A stretch of 64,000 nucleotides of DNA from Sphingomonas aurea (GTDB taxonomy: Bacteria > Pseudomonadota > Alphaproteobacteria > Sphingomonadales > Sphingomonadaceae): contig NZ_JAUUDS010000004.1 in NCBI RefSeq assembly GCF_030678875.1, forward strand, positions 124,001-188,000. Direction: 5' to 3'. The translations under genes and the position numbers were made by a program. Below, in pieces: positions 10,001-18,184 of the stretch (positions are counted from its first letter, which is position 1; each line of letters begins with the position of its first letter). Under the pieces are notes generated by a model that saw only the letters and a program-made list of their open reading frames with translations, made no database searches and had not been told where the DNA came from.

Positions 10001-10263
10001 ATAATTATCGCACGCCGCGCCTGTCGGGCGTCTATGGCGGCGGCGGTGGCGGGTCGATCCCGATCTATCAGGATACCGCGCAGTACGTGGACGTGAACGT
10101 CACGTACAACTTCAACGACAATATTTCGATCTACGCCAACGGCTCGAACATCCTTGGCGAGATCGAGAAATATTACTATCAGTTCGACTCCAATTCGAAG
10201 CAGTTCAACAGCCGCAACGAGTTCGAGCCGCGCTACTCGCTGGGCGTGCGCGCCAAGTTCTGA
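7063..10263 (+). CDS. TonB-dependent receptor, large Xanthomonas/Caulobacter type
   Basis: A 1066-residue TBDR, longer than the usual 700-800 and typical of the TonB-Xanth-Caul type linked to carbohydrate or complex nutrient uptake. It has a signal peptide (MHIRSTIAALLASSTLVAPAMAQ), a TonB-box-like DEIVVTGIRAS, a plug with AEDIGKLPDVTIVDSLQRI and a very long barrel ending GVRAKF. AGGAGAGG lies just before the ATG. A strong terminator follows at 10278-10310, before the first halogenase, so the downstream genes may be read at lower level or from their own promoter. A LacI-type operator upstream and a LacI gene downstream suggest sugar-type control. Confidence 0.95.
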   Translation: MHIRSTIAALLASSTLVAPAMAQTDVTAQNTVTPPSTTEPAVDAGAPNDAGSGDEIVVTGIRASQAKSVDIKRQAAAIVDAISAEDIGKLPDVTIVDSLQRISGVQIQRSAGEGATVNIRGLPQVVTLLNGEQYLSPANLGSAQPNLNDIPAQLMSGVVVFKSQDVRNAQSGISGTIDLRTRRPFDFKNGLTVSGQGEYSTGRDTRDDNYLASGLVSYRTGRLGVLATAAYSEVTLGNNYAGISGGTFGNNEWGGNEAANWIAPHGYDTFHREVERQRLGISGAVQWEIDDGVTLTGEGFYTRFVEHNRAAGMNISNRWTGVNWTQPLVSTDSGQVNAGNGKPWLDVDQYNLDAWWVNSFSVNRSIKSESKNFNLELKWDKGGPFTFTARGVYADANYLNTNGQVQGDLSNWRASTTDGSVDHTFTLFRNAADPTRGTFYPANIASRFPASRYTNNVVGSNGGRYVDPNPLGYARDPQLTLDISGRNAVWSGFDRPIGGGLGANSTLRDYMSNLDSYTVGAYSSEGNNRNRSNLYAFRLDGAYDFEKDGDKLFGLLKRVDVGGRGSRRRTSISVYHLFSNFYAGNGASNPNGCPVQWKAIDVVMDNPQCSAGEQVANPLFNPALPVSASNPQTVFQGYTVNRPTRLAENNNTYFLTDFGSVTKGFPGVWVADPRDFDDPVAFQERVFGNAFPVIIPGSSYDVDFYEQSAYANTVLETGPVTANVGLKVVRTKIRVRQNLTGATVAYGDTNIDTGDFFAGNEYTDWLPTVNVQWNVTDRLKLRAAFAKTMIPLDLGNYGGGLSISTADSSGPTAANPNASPIGVRQVTGASSSGNPDLNPWRSNNYDAAIEYYLGRATLLNVGVFKLDINSFVTTQTLNDGRFADGDGVIRRDVPFTRPIQGDGGSLQGVEAGAKVAFADLIDGGGLFRNFGIDANYTFSDSSQRDRSIDGKKLPFYDNSRHQVNAALWYQDARLQARIAYNYRTPRLSGVYGGGGGGSIPIYQDTAQYVDVNVTYNFNDNISIYANGSNILGEIEKYYYQFDSNSKQFNSRNEFEPRYSLGVRAKF

Positions 10264-10277
10264 CAAGCCCCTCCCCT

Positions 10278-10318
10278 GATCGGCGGCGCGCCGGATGGCC
10301 GCCGCCGATCCTTTTTCT
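10278..10318 (+). terminator. Rho-independent terminator after large TBDR
   Basis: A perfect 11-bp stem (10278-10288 with 10300-10310; GATCGGCGGCG paired with CGCCGCCGATC), an 11-nt loop and a CTTTTTCTT tract. It sits 15 bp after the TBDR stop, and the halogenase begins at 10366. It probably ends most transcription from the TBDR promoter. Confidence 0.85.
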
Positions 10319-10365
10319 TCCTGATATTCCCGCGGGCGGCCGGGCCCGCTATCCGGGCAGGCATC

Positions 10366-11871
10366 ATGGCCGACGACATATCCTCCCCCATCCGGTCGGT
10401 CGTGATCGCCGGTGGCGGCACGGCGGGCTGGATGGCCGCCGCCGCGCTCGCCCGTCATTTCGGCAAGGCGGGCGTCGCGTTCACGCTGGTTGAATCGAGC
10501 GACATCGGCACGATCGGCGTCGGCGAGGCGACCATCCCGACCATCCGCCGCTTCATCGCCGCGCTCGGCCTGTCCGAGGCCGAGGTGATGCGCGAGACCG
10601 AGGCGACCGCCAAGCTCGGCATCCTGTTCGAGGGGTGGGACGCACCCAACGGCCGCTTCCTCCACCCGTTCGGCATGTACGGCCAGGACGCCGGCGACAT
10701 CGGCTTCCACCATCTCTGGTGGCGGGCGCGGCAGCAGGGGGACGCGACCCCGATCGACGCCTATTCGCTGGGCGCGCAGCTGGCACGGCAAGGCCGCATG
10801 GCCCTGCCCCGCACCCCTGCGCCGACGCCGCTCGCCACCTATGACTGGGCCTTCCACCTCGACGCCGGCCGCTTCGCCGCGCTGCTGCGCCGCTATGCCG
10901 AGGCGTCAGGCGTCACCCGCATCGACGCGCAGATCGCAACGGTGGAGCGCGGCGACCGCGGCGTCGCCGCGCTCCACCTGCACGACGGGCGGCGGATCGC
11001 CGGCGACCTGTTCGTCGACTGCACCGGTTTCCGCTCGCTGTTGCTCGGCGAGGCGATGGCGATCGGGTTCGAGGACTGGCGCCAATGGCTGCCCTGCGAC
11101 GCCGCGATCGCGGTGCAGAGCGAGGCCGGCAGCGGCGACCCGCCGCCCTATACCCGCGCCATCGCGCATGGCGCCGGCTGGCGCTGGCAGATCCCGCTCC
11201 GCCACCGCGCCGGTAACGGCATCGTCTATGCCGAAGGGACGCTGAGCGAGGACGAGGCGACCGCGCGCCTGCTCGCCGACCTGCCGGGCAAGCCGCTGAC
11301 CGAGCCGCGCCGCATCCCGTTCCGCTCGGGCCGGCGCACCCGCGCCTGGGCCGGCAACGTCGTCGCGCTAGGCCTCGCCGCCGGCTTCCTTGAGCCGCTG
11401 GAGTCCACCTCGATCGCGCTGATCGAGACCGGGATCGAGCGGCTGCGCCGCCTGTTCCCCGCCGGTTCCGACATGGCCGCGCTCGCCGACGAGTTCAACG
11501 ACGCCACCGCCGACGAGTGGGAGCGGGTGCGCGACTTCATCATCCTCCACTACAAGCTGACCGGCCGGCGCGACACCGGCTTCTGGCGCGACTGCGCGGC
11601 GATGGACGTGCCCGCCACGCTCGCACGCAAGCTCGCGCTGTGGGATGCGCGGGGCGAGTTCGTCCGCTATCGGTGGGAGATGTTCCACCCATCGAGCTGG
11701 CTGGCCCTCTACGCCGGCTTCGATCGCCGGCCCGCCGCGCTCGATCCGGCGCTTGCCGCCCTCCCGGCGGAGCAGACCGCCGCCGCCATGGCGCGGATGC
11801 GGGCCGGGGTGGCGCAGGCGGTGGCGGCGGCGCCCGGCCACGCCGATTTCCTGCGGTCGCTCGACCGATGA
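10366..11871 (+). CDS. Flavin-dependent halogenase (tryptophan halogenase family), copy 1
   Basis: A 501-residue FADH2-dependent halogenase. GGGTAGW at 16-22 is the FAD-binding glycine motif of the family. GWRWQIP at 271-277 is the family's WxWxIP signature, which separates halogenases from monooxygenases. K83 (in TAKLGILFEGW) and E346 (in FLEPLEST) match the catalytic Lys and Glu of the PrnA type. The enzyme would use chloride or bromide, oxygen and reduced FAD supplied by a separate reductase; none is encoded nearby. Its stop overlaps the second halogenase by 4 bp. Relatives beside TBDRs in sphingomonads and xanthomonads act on indole-like compounds, but the substrate here is unknown. Confidence 0.92.
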   Translation: MADDISSPIRSVVIAGGGTAGWMAAAALARHFGKAGVAFTLVESSDIGTIGVGEATIPTIRRFIAALGLSEAEVMRETEATAKLGILFEGWDAPNGRFLHPFGMYGQDAGDIGFHHLWWRARQQGDATPIDAYSLGAQLARQGRMALPRTPAPTPLATYDWAFHLDAGRFAALLRRYAEASGVTRIDAQIATVERGDRGVAALHLHDGRRIAGDLFVDCTGFRSLLLGEAMAIGFEDWRQWLPCDAAIAVQSEAGSGDPPPYTRAIAHGAGWRWQIPLRHRAGNGIVYAEGTLSEDEATARLLADLPGKPLTEPRRIPFRSGRRTRAWAGNVVALGLAAGFLEPLESTSIALIETGIERLRRLFPAGSDMAALADEFNDATADEWERVRDFIILHYKLTGRRDTGFWRDCAAMDVPATLARKLALWDARGEFVRYRWEMFHPSSWLALYAGFDRRPAALDPALAALPAEQTAAAMARMRAGVAQAVAAAPGHADFLRSLDR

Positions 11872-13373
11872 GCATGCGGGCCGGGCCGCTCGCCCGCATC
11901 TGCATCGTCGGCGGCGGCACCGCCGGCTGGATCGCGGCGGCGCTGATCGCCCACCACTATCCGCAGATCGCGGTCGAACTGGTCGAGTCCGACGATATCG
12001 GCACGATCGGCGTGGGCGAGAGCACCATTCCGCCCTTCCTCCAGCTGCTCGCCCGCCTCGGCGTCAGCGAGAGCGACTTCATCCGCGACTGCCAGGCCAG
12101 CTACAAGCTCGGCATCGAGTTTCGCGACTGGCAACGTCCCGGCACCGCCTATTTCCACCCGTTCGGCGATCTCGGCACGCCGGACACCACCGACTTCTAC
12201 CAGCTGTGGCTACGCGCCCGGGCCGAGGGGTTAGACCTGCCGCTCCAGGATTTCGCCCCGGCCAACGTCATGGCCCAGGCCGGGCGCTTCACCCTGCCCT
12301 TCGCCGCACGCCAGACGCCGGTCGGCACCGCCGCCTATGCGCTCCACGTCGATGCGAAGCGGGTCGCCGCCTTCCTTCGCCGGTACGCAGAGGCACGCGG
12401 CGTCGTCCGGACCGAGGGGCTGGTCGACGATGTCGCAGTCGATCCGGGCGGCTTCGTCCAGGCGATCCGGCTGCGCACGGGTGAGCAGATTACGGCCGAC
12501 CTGTTCCTCGACTGCACCGGGTTTCGCGCGCTGCTGGCGGGCAAGGCGCTGGGGGGCGGCTATCGCGACTGGTCGCACTGGCTGCTGTGCGACCGCGCGG
12601 TGGCGGTGCAGACCGCCAATGCCGGCCCGCCGCCGCCCTTCACCCTTGCGCAGGCGCAGCCCGCCGGCTGGCGCTGGCGCATCCCGCTCCAGCATCGCAC
12701 CGGCAACGGCCACGTCTTCTCCTCCGCGCACATGAGCGACGACGAAGCGACCGCGCTGCTGCTGGCGCAGGTCGAGGGCGAACCGGTCACCGCCCCGGTG
12801 ACGGTCCCCTTCCGCACCGGCGTCCGCGAGGCGCCGTGGCAGGGCAATGTCGTGGCGATCGGCCTGGCCCAGGGGTTTATCGAGCCGCTGGAATCGACCG
12901 CGATCCACCTCGTCTATCGCGCGGTCGACTATCTGTTCCGCTTCCTGCCGGCGCGCGACTGCGCGGCCGAGCTGGCCGGCGAGTTCAATCGCCGCATGAT
13001 CGCCGATTACGAGGAGATCCGCGACTTCGTCGTGCTCCACTATTGCCTGACCGAGCGGCGCGACACGCCCTTCTGGACGGCGTGCGCGACGATGGAACTG
13101 CCCGACAGCCTGGCGCGCCGCATCGCGCTGTTCCGCGTCAACGGCACCGTGCCGGACGGCACCGACGAACTGTTCCGCGCCGTCAGCTGGCAGGCGGTGA
13201 TAAGCGGCATGGGCGTGACCCCGCGCGGCTGGCACCCGGCGATGGATCGCGCCGCCGCCCCCACGCTGGCCCCCGACCTGACCCGCGCCGCCGCGACGCT
13301 GGCGCGCTTCGTCGATACCCTGCCCACCCATGCGCGCTTCATCGCCGACCATGTACGGGCACCGGCACCGTGA
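11868..13373 (+). CDS. Flavin-dependent halogenase (tryptophan halogenase family), copy 2
   Basis: A second 501-residue halogenase, starting on ATGA at 11868 overlapping the stop of copy 1; an ATG at 11874 is also possible. It keeps GGGTAGW (15-21), K80 (SYKLGIEFRDW), GWRWRIP (267-273) and E342 (IEPLEST), so it looks catalytically complete. It resembles copy 1 throughout but has diverged in the central substrate region, which suggests an old duplication with different substrates or a cooperating pair. It overlaps the LacI gene by GTGA at 13370-13373, so the halogenase, halogenase, LacI and MFS genes form one translationally coupled unit. Confidence 0.92.
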   Translation: MSMRAGPLARICIVGGGTAGWIAAALIAHHYPQIAVELVESDDIGTIGVGESTIPPFLQLLARLGVSESDFIRDCQASYKLGIEFRDWQRPGTAYFHPFGDLGTPDTTDFYQLWLRARAEGLDLPLQDFAPANVMAQAGRFTLPFAARQTPVGTAAYALHVDAKRVAAFLRRYAEARGVVRTEGLVDDVAVDPGGFVQAIRLRTGEQITADLFLDCTGFRALLAGKALGGGYRDWSHWLLCDRAVAVQTANAGPPPPFTLAQAQPAGWRWRIPLQHRTGNGHVFSSAHMSDDEATALLLAQVEGEPVTAPVTVPFRTGVREAPWQGNVVAIGLAQGFIEPLESTAIHLVYRAVDYLFRFLPARDCAAELAGEFNRRMIADYEEIRDFVVLHYCLTERRDTPFWTACATMELPDSLARRIALFRVNGTVPDGTDELFRAVSWQAVISGMGVTPRGWHPAMDRAAAPTLAPDLTRAAATLARFVDTLPTHARFIADHVRAPAP

Positions 13374-14413
13374 GCCGGCAGGCCGTCACCATCCGCCACG
13401 TCGCGGCAGAGGCGGGCGTGTCGCTGCAGACCGTATCGCGCGTCATCAACAACGAGCCGAACGTCCGCGACGCGGTGCGCGCGCGGGTCAACGCCGCGGT
13501 CGAGCGGCTGGGCTATATCCCCTCGATCGCCGCGCGGCGGCTGGGTGGCGCGCGCTCCTATCTGATCCTCGCCCTCAACGACCGCGACCGGACGATCGAG
13601 GGCTGGCGCCTGGGCGAGGGTAACGACTGGGTCGACCAGATGCTCTATGGCGGGATGCTGACCTGCGCGCAGCACGGTTACCGCATGATCTTCGAACTGG
13701 TCGACACCCATGCCGAGCATGTCGAGCGCGCGGTGCTGGCCGCCCTTGCCGCGCTTCGTCCCGACGGCGTGGTCCTGACCCCGCCGCACAGCGACAATCC
13801 GGCGATCACCCGATTGCTGGAAGAACGCGGCGTCCCGTTCGCCCGGATCGGATCGGGCGAGACCGGCGCGGGCTTCGCGATCGGCATGGACGAGGCGGCG
13901 GCCGGTCGCGCGGCGACCGAACATCTGCTGGCGCTCGGCCATCGGCGGATCGGCTTCGTCTCGGGAGACCCGGAATACCGGCTCAGCGTAGACCGGCGCG
14001 ACGGCTATCGTCAGGCGCTCGCCGCTGGCGGCGTAGCCGCCGATCCGGCGCTGGAGCAGCAGGGCGATTTCAGCTTCGCCTCCGGCGTGATCGCGGCAGA
14101 GGCGCTGCTCGACCTGCCCTCACCTGCGACCGCGATCGTCGCCTCCAGCGACCAGATGACGCTGGCCGCGCTCCACGTCGCCTATCACCGGGGCCTGCGC
14201 GTGCCGGCCGATCTGGCGCTGGTCAGCTTCGACGACACGCCGGTCGTCCGCTTCGCCATGCCGCCGCTGACCGCCGTGACCCAGCCGATCGCGGCGATGG
14301 CTTCGGCCGCCGCCGAACTGCTGATCCGCGCCTCGGCCGGCGAGGCGATCGATCCCGAACCGCGCATCCTCCCTTTCGCGCTCAACGTGCGGGCGTCTAC
14401 CGTGGGGGGATGA
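13370..14413 (+). CDS. LacI family transcriptional regulator
   Basis: A 347-residue LacI/GalR regulator starting at GTG 13370, overlapping the halogenase stop. The N-terminal helix-turn-helix and hinge are clear (IRHVAAEAGVSLQTVSRVIN, then RLGYIPSIAARRL). They are followed by a periplasmic-binding-protein-like effector domain with LGHRRIGFVSG and LALVSFDDTPV. It probably represses the TBDR-halogenase locus through the operator-like site at 6770-6785 until a small sugar-like inducer appears. The MFS gene begins within its stop (ATGA at 14410). Confidence 0.92.
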   Translation: MSRQAVTIRHVAAEAGVSLQTVSRVINNEPNVRDAVRARVNAAVERLGYIPSIAARRLGGARSYLILALNDRDRTIEGWRLGEGNDWVDQMLYGGMLTCAQHGYRMIFELVDTHAEHVERAVLAALAALRPDGVVLTPPHSDNPAITRLLEERGVPFARIGSGETGAGFAIGMDEAAAGRAATEHLLALGHRRIGFVSGDPEYRLSVDRRDGYRQALAAGGVAADPALEQQGDFSFASGVIAAEALLDLPSPATAIVASSDQMTLAALHVAYHRGLRVPADLALVSFDDTPVVRFAMPPLTAVTQPIAAMASAAAELLIRASAGEAIDPEPRILPFALNVRASTVGG

Positions 14414-15609
14414 CCCCACGCCCGATCTCGAACCCGCTCAACCGTTTCCTCATCCTCTTCGCCCTGGCCTATGCCGGCGGCGTCGCGCTCTATGGCCCCT
14501 TCCTGTCGCTGCTGCTGCCGCTGCGCGTGACGGAGATCGCCGGGGCGGCACGGCTGGGGCTGCTGGTGACGATCACCATGGCCGGCGCGGTGGCGGCGAG
14601 CGCGTCGAACATCCTGTTCGGCTGGCTCAGCGACCGGGAGCGGCAGCGGCGTGGCGACCGGCGCGGCTGGATGACGGCGGGGCTGGTCCTGACGCTGGTC
14701 AGCTATGCCGGCATCGCCGCCGCGACCGGCCCGGCCACATTGCTGGTGGCGGTGGTCGCGTATCAGCTGGTCCTCAACGCGCTGCTGGCGCCGCTGATGG
14801 CATCGATGGCCGATACCGTTCCCGACGAGCAGAAGGGGCTGGCCGGCGGGTTGCTCGCGCTGGCGCAGCCGGTGGCGGCGGTCAGCGGTGCGGTGGTGCT
14901 GGACCTGCCGGTGTCGCCGGTCGCGCGGCTGGCGATCATCGCGGTGGTGCCGGTGATCCTGATCGTGCCGCTGCTGCTGACCCGGCCGCCCGCCATCGCG
15001 GCTCCGGTCGCCGCTGCGCCGAAACCGGCGAAGCGCCGATCGCGGATCGACATGACGCTGATCTGGACGTCGCGGCTGCTGATCCAGATCGCCTGCAACG
15101 TGATGTTCGCCTTTGCCCTGTTCCTGCTCGGCGGCATCCTGCACCTGCCGATCTCCGACGCCTTCGCCGCCCGCGTCGGCCGGATCACGGCGGTCGCGCT
15201 GTTCGCCGCGCTGCCGATCTCGCTGCTGGTCGGCGCGGTGTCCGACCGGTTGCGGTTGCGCAAGCACATGCTGCTGCTGACGGCGGTGCTCGCCGCGGCC
15301 AGCCTGCTGACGGTCGCGGCGGCGGGCGACGGGTGGATCGCGATGCTCGGCTATGCCGCGTTCATCGGCGTGGCGACCAGCTTTCTCGGGCTGCACTCGG
15401 CCTATACGATGCAGATGCTGCCCTCGCCGCGCCATCACGGGCGCGACCTGGGGCTCATCAACCTCGCCAACACCATCCCGGCGCTGCTCGGGCCGCTATT
15501 GACCTGGGGCATGGCGCGGACGACCAGCTATGGCAGCGTGCTGGCGATGCTGGCCGCGCTGACGCTGCTCGCCGGGCTGCTGATCCTGCCGACCCGCGAA
15601 GACGGTTAG
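14410..15609 (+). CDS. MFS transporter (sugar-efflux-like)
   Basis: A 399-residue inner-membrane MFS protein with about 12 hydrophobic stretches. The N-terminal half has the FGWLSDRERQRRGDRRGW loop 2-3 motif. The general layout resembles SET-type sugar transporters, but this is a weak likeness. It is the last gene of the halogenase-LacI unit and may move the inducer or the halogenated product. The final residues are ...PTREDG and the TAG stop (15607-15609) lies in the end of the 190-bp MITE-like element, so the original C-terminus may have been a little different. Confidence 0.88.
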   Translation: MTPRPISNPLNRFLILFALAYAGGVALYGPFLSLLLPLRVTEIAGAARLGLLVTITMAGAVAASASNILFGWLSDRERQRRGDRRGWMTAGLVLTLVSYAGIAAATGPATLLVAVVAYQLVLNALLAPLMASMADTVPDEQKGLAGGLLALAQPVAAVSGAVVLDLPVSPVARLAIIAVVPVILIVPLLLTRPPAIAAPVAAAPKPAKRRSRIDMTLIWTSRLLIQIACNVMFAFALFLLGGILHLPISDAFAARVGRITAVALFAALPISLLVGAVSDRLRLRKHMLLLTAVLAAASLLTVAAAGDGWIAMLGYAAFIGVATSFLGLHSAYTMQMLPSPRHHGRDLGLINLANTIPALLGPLLTWGMARTTSYGSVLAMLAALTLLAGLLILPTREDG

Positions 15610-15796
15610 AGCGTTACCGTATCAGGTGGGATCATCGGCACGGAGGTGATTTCGACGTCGTGCAAGGCGTGGGGAGGGAGCGATGCCGCAGCATCGTAAC
15701 CGACGAACAACGCAGCACCACGTCGAAAGCGGCCCGCCGCGCAGCGGTCGCCCACAGGGCGAGGACGGTGGTTCAACCTGATACGGTAACGCTCTA
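15607..15796. mobile_element. MITE-like element with 21-bp terminal inverted repeats, TA-flanked
   Basis: Positions 15607-15627 and 15776-15796 are exact 21-bp inverted repeats enclosing a 190-bp segment without a gene. The ends read TA-GAGCG... on both sides, as expected for a TA target duplication of IS630/Tc1-mariner-type elements. Inside are a second inverted pair (15651-15663 with 15715-15727, one mismatch) and a central hairpin (CGATGC-CGCA-GCATCG at 15681-15696), so the whole element can fold into one long rod. The stop codons of the convergent MFS and LacI genes are both made by the TAG at its ends. Repeat geometry is certain; the family assignment is inferred. Confidence 0.75.
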
Positions 15797-16888
15797 GGAC
15801 TGGGTTTCCGGCAACCCGTGCGTCGGGCGGCGGCGGGGGGCGGCGTCCGACTGGCGGCGGATCAGCTCATATTCGAATACCCGGTGGCGCCGGTCCGCGG
15901 CCAGCCCGCCGGGCGTCGACACCTGTTCCAGCAGCATCGACACCGCCTCCTTGGTCATGTCGACCAGCGGCTGGCGGATCGTCGTCAGCTGCGGCCAGAT
16001 CGCGGTGGCGAGTACCGTGTCGTCGAACCCGCACACCGCCACGTCGGCCGGCACGTCCAGGCCAAGGCGATGGGCGACCGCGATAACCGCGGCGGCCATG
16101 TCGTCGTTGCACGCGAAGACGGCGGTCGGCGGCTGGTCGCTTGCGAACAACCGCTCGGCCGCCTCCAGCCCCGACGGGTAGGTGAAATCGCCCTCCATCA
16201 CCATCCCCGGATCGCTCGCGATCCCGGCAGAGGCGAGTGCGCGGCGATAGCCGTCCAGGCGCTGGACGCTCGCCGAAGAGCGCGCCGCGCCACCGACGAA
16301 CGCGATGCGCCGATGGCCCAGCGACAGCAGATGCCGGGTCATCGCCTCCGCCGCGCGGTCGTCGTCGATATGCACCGCCAGCGTCCGTGCATCGGGCATG
16401 CTGGCGGTCAGCGCCACCATCGGTATCTTCGCGCCGTCCAGCAGCGCGATCACGCGCGCATCCTCACCCAGTGGCGGCGGCAGGATGACGCCGTCGACCT
16501 TTGCCGCGATCAGGTTGGCCGTTCCGATCAGCGGATCGCCGCTGGCGTCCGCGTCCTCCATCAGGATCTGAACATGATTGCGACTTGCCGCACTCATGCA
16601 ACCCATCAGCACCGCACTCAGGAACCCCGCGCCCAGGTCGTTGAGCAGCAGGCCGAAACGGATCTCGCGCGATCCCGCCAGCCGCCGGGCGGCGGCATTG
16701 GGGACGTAACGCAGCGCGTCGACTGCCCGCATCACCGCGCTGCGCGTCTCCTCGCGCACCCGCCATGGTTCGTTCAGCGCGCGCGACACGGTCATGGCCG
16801 ACACCCCCGCGCGCTGCGCGACATCGGCGACCGTGGGCGTGCCCGAAGCGCGGGACGGCCGCTTAACGAAGGAGCGCGATGAAGACAT
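15794..16888 (-). CDS. LacI family transcriptional regulator
   Basis: A 364-residue LacI/GalR regulator. The DNA-binding head is VADVAQRAGVSAMTVSRALN, with a hinge in LRYVPNAAARRLAGSRE. The effector domain has LGHRRIAFVGG and VAVCGFDDTVLA. It is the last gene of the minus-strand run MFS, metallophosphoesterase, ArsB-like permease, LacI, 45 bp after the permease. A TGTTAGCGCT-type operator half lies just upstream of its start, which suggests autoregulation. The stop codon is supplied by the MITE end, so the last few residues may be altered. It is a different protein from the LacI gene at 13370. Confidence 0.92.
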   Translation of the reverse strand: MSSSRSFVKRPSRASGTPTVADVAQRAGVSAMTVSRALNEPWRVREETRSAVMRAVDALRYVPNAAARRLAGSREIRFGLLLNDLGAGFLSAVLMGCMSAASRNHVQILMEDADASGDPLIGTANLIAAKVDGVILPPPLGEDARVIALLDGAKIPMVALTASMPDARTLAVHIDDDRAAEAMTRHLLSLGHRRIAFVGGAARSSASVQRLDGYRRALASAGIASDPGMVMEGDFTYPSGLEAAERLFASDQPPTAVFACNDDMAAAVIAVAHRLGLDVPADVAVCGFDDTVLATAIWPQLTTIRQPLVDMTKEAVSMLLEQVSTPGGLAADRRHRVFEYELIRRQSDAAPRRRPTHGLPETQS

Positions 16889-16897
16889 CGTTCAGGG

Positions 16898-16911
16898 TGT
16901 TAGCGCTCGCG
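16898..16911. promoter_or_regulatory. Putative LacI-type operator before lacI-like gene
   Basis: TGTTAGCGCTCGCG has the AGCGCT core and a good left half of the LacI-family operator form TGTTAGCGCTAACA. The right half is degenerate. It lies 10-23 bp upstream of the minus-strand LacI start at 16888, where bound repressor would block translation or transcription start. Confidence 0.35.
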
Positions 16912-16933
16912 CCGCACTTGCGAAAGGGGCGCG

Positions 16934-18184
16934 CTATCCCAGCAGCAGCCGCGTGCCGAGCGCCGCTGCCAATGCGGGGATCATGGTGACGCTGCCCACC
17001 TTCAGGAACCGCCAGAACCCGACATCCTCGCCCTCGCGCCGGATCGCCTGCAGCCACAGGATCGTCGCCAGGCTGCCGGTGATCGACAGGTTGGGGCCCA
17101 AGTCGACGCCGATCAGCAGCGCGTCGACGATCAGCCGCGGCGGCTGCGCCTGGGCAACGGCGGTGCTGGCGACCAGCCCGGCCGGCAGGTTGTTCATCAG
17201 GTTCGACGCGAAGGCCAGGATCGTACCCGCCGCCGCTGCGCCCTGTACCGGCTCGGCCGCCGCGCGGGCCAGCGCGTCGGCGACGTGGCGGATCACGCCG
17301 GTGCGGTCCAGCGCCTCGACCAGCACGAACAGCCCGGCGACCAGCGGCAGCACGCTCCACGACACACCCCGCGCCAAAGTCACCGGCGAGCGGCGCGCCA
17401 TCGCGCACACGCCCAGCGTCGTGACCAGCCCGGCGATGCAGGTCGGCAAGCCGAGCGGCTGGTCATAGGCGGACATCACGATCAGCAGCACCGCCGTCGC
17501 GACGATCCCCGCAAATGCCGCCTTGCCCCCGGTCGACAACGGCGCTCGGGTGACGTCGCACGCGCATGTCCCCGTCAGCCGCGCCCGCTCTACCCAGCGC
17601 AGCGCCAGAAAGGTGACGCCGATCGCCGCCACCGAAGGCAGCGCGAACGAGCCGAACCACGCACCCAGCGGCGGCATCTTGCCGCCATAGAGGACGAGGT
17701 TGGCGGGATTGGAGATCGGCAGCACAAAGCTGGCCGCATTGGCGATCAGCGCGCAGGCGAACAGCAGCGGCAGCGGATCGGCCTTCGCCTTCCGCGCGGC
17801 GGCGTAGACGGCGGGGGTCAGCACCACCGCGGTCGCGTCGTTGGACAGGAAGGTCGTCGTGACGATACCCGTCGCATAGACCAGCGCGAACAGCCGCCGG
17901 GTCGAGCCGCCGGCATGGTTCGCCGCGGTCGCGGCCACCCAGTCGAACAGCCCTTCCTCGCGCGCGGTTTCACTCAGCAGCATCATGCCGATCAGGAACA
18001 GGTAGACGTCGGTGCCCTTGCCGATCGCGGTCAGCGCGGCCGACACGGGCATCAGCCCCAGCACCAGCAGCAGCACGGCCCCTGCCACCGCCCACAGCGC
18101 CTCCGGCCAGCGGAACGGACGCGCGATCACGCCCGCCGTCGCGGCGGCACAGATCCCCCATGTGACCCCGGTCGCCAGGATCAC
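16934..18184 (-). CDS. ArsB/SLC13-type anion permease
   Basis: An integral membrane permease of the arsenite pump/anion transporter superfamily with about 11-12 hydrophobic segments. Motifs typical of the family are present: FLSNDATAVVLTPAV, LPISNPANLVLYGG, NNLPAGL and GVDLGPNLSITGSLATILW. The chosen GTG at 18184 overlaps the preceding metallophosphoesterase stop (GTGA) and gives 416 residues beginning close to the first hydrophobic segment; a GTG at 18244 would add 20 residues. No ars regulator, ArsC or ArsA gene is nearby, so arsenite export is not certain. The operon contains a phosphoesterase and a LacI regulator, and another anion is possible. Confidence 0.85.
   Translation of the reverse strand: MILATGVTWGICAAATAGVIARPFRWPEALWAVAGAVLLLVLGLMPVSAALTAIGKGTDVYLFLIGMMLLSETAREEGLFDWVAATAANHAGGSTRRLFALVYATGIVTTTFLSNDATAVVLTPAVYAAARKAKADPLPLLFACALIANAASFVLPISNPANLVLYGGKMPPLGAWFGSFALPSVAAIGVTFLALRWVERARLTGTCACDVTRAPLSTGGKAAFAGIVATAVLLIVMSAYDQPLGLPTCIAGLVTTLGVCAMARRSPVTLARGVSWSVLPLVAGLFVLVEALDRTGVIRHVADALARAAAEPVQGAAAAGTILAFASNLMNNLPAGLVASTAVAQAQPPRLIVDALLIGVDLGPNLSITGSLATILWLQAIRREGEDVGFWRFLKVGSVTMIPALAAALGTRLLLG

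Noticed and set aside
16934-18184. Full arsenic resistance operon
   Set aside because: No arsC, arsR, arsA or arsH next to the ArsB-like permease; only the permease likeness is supported.
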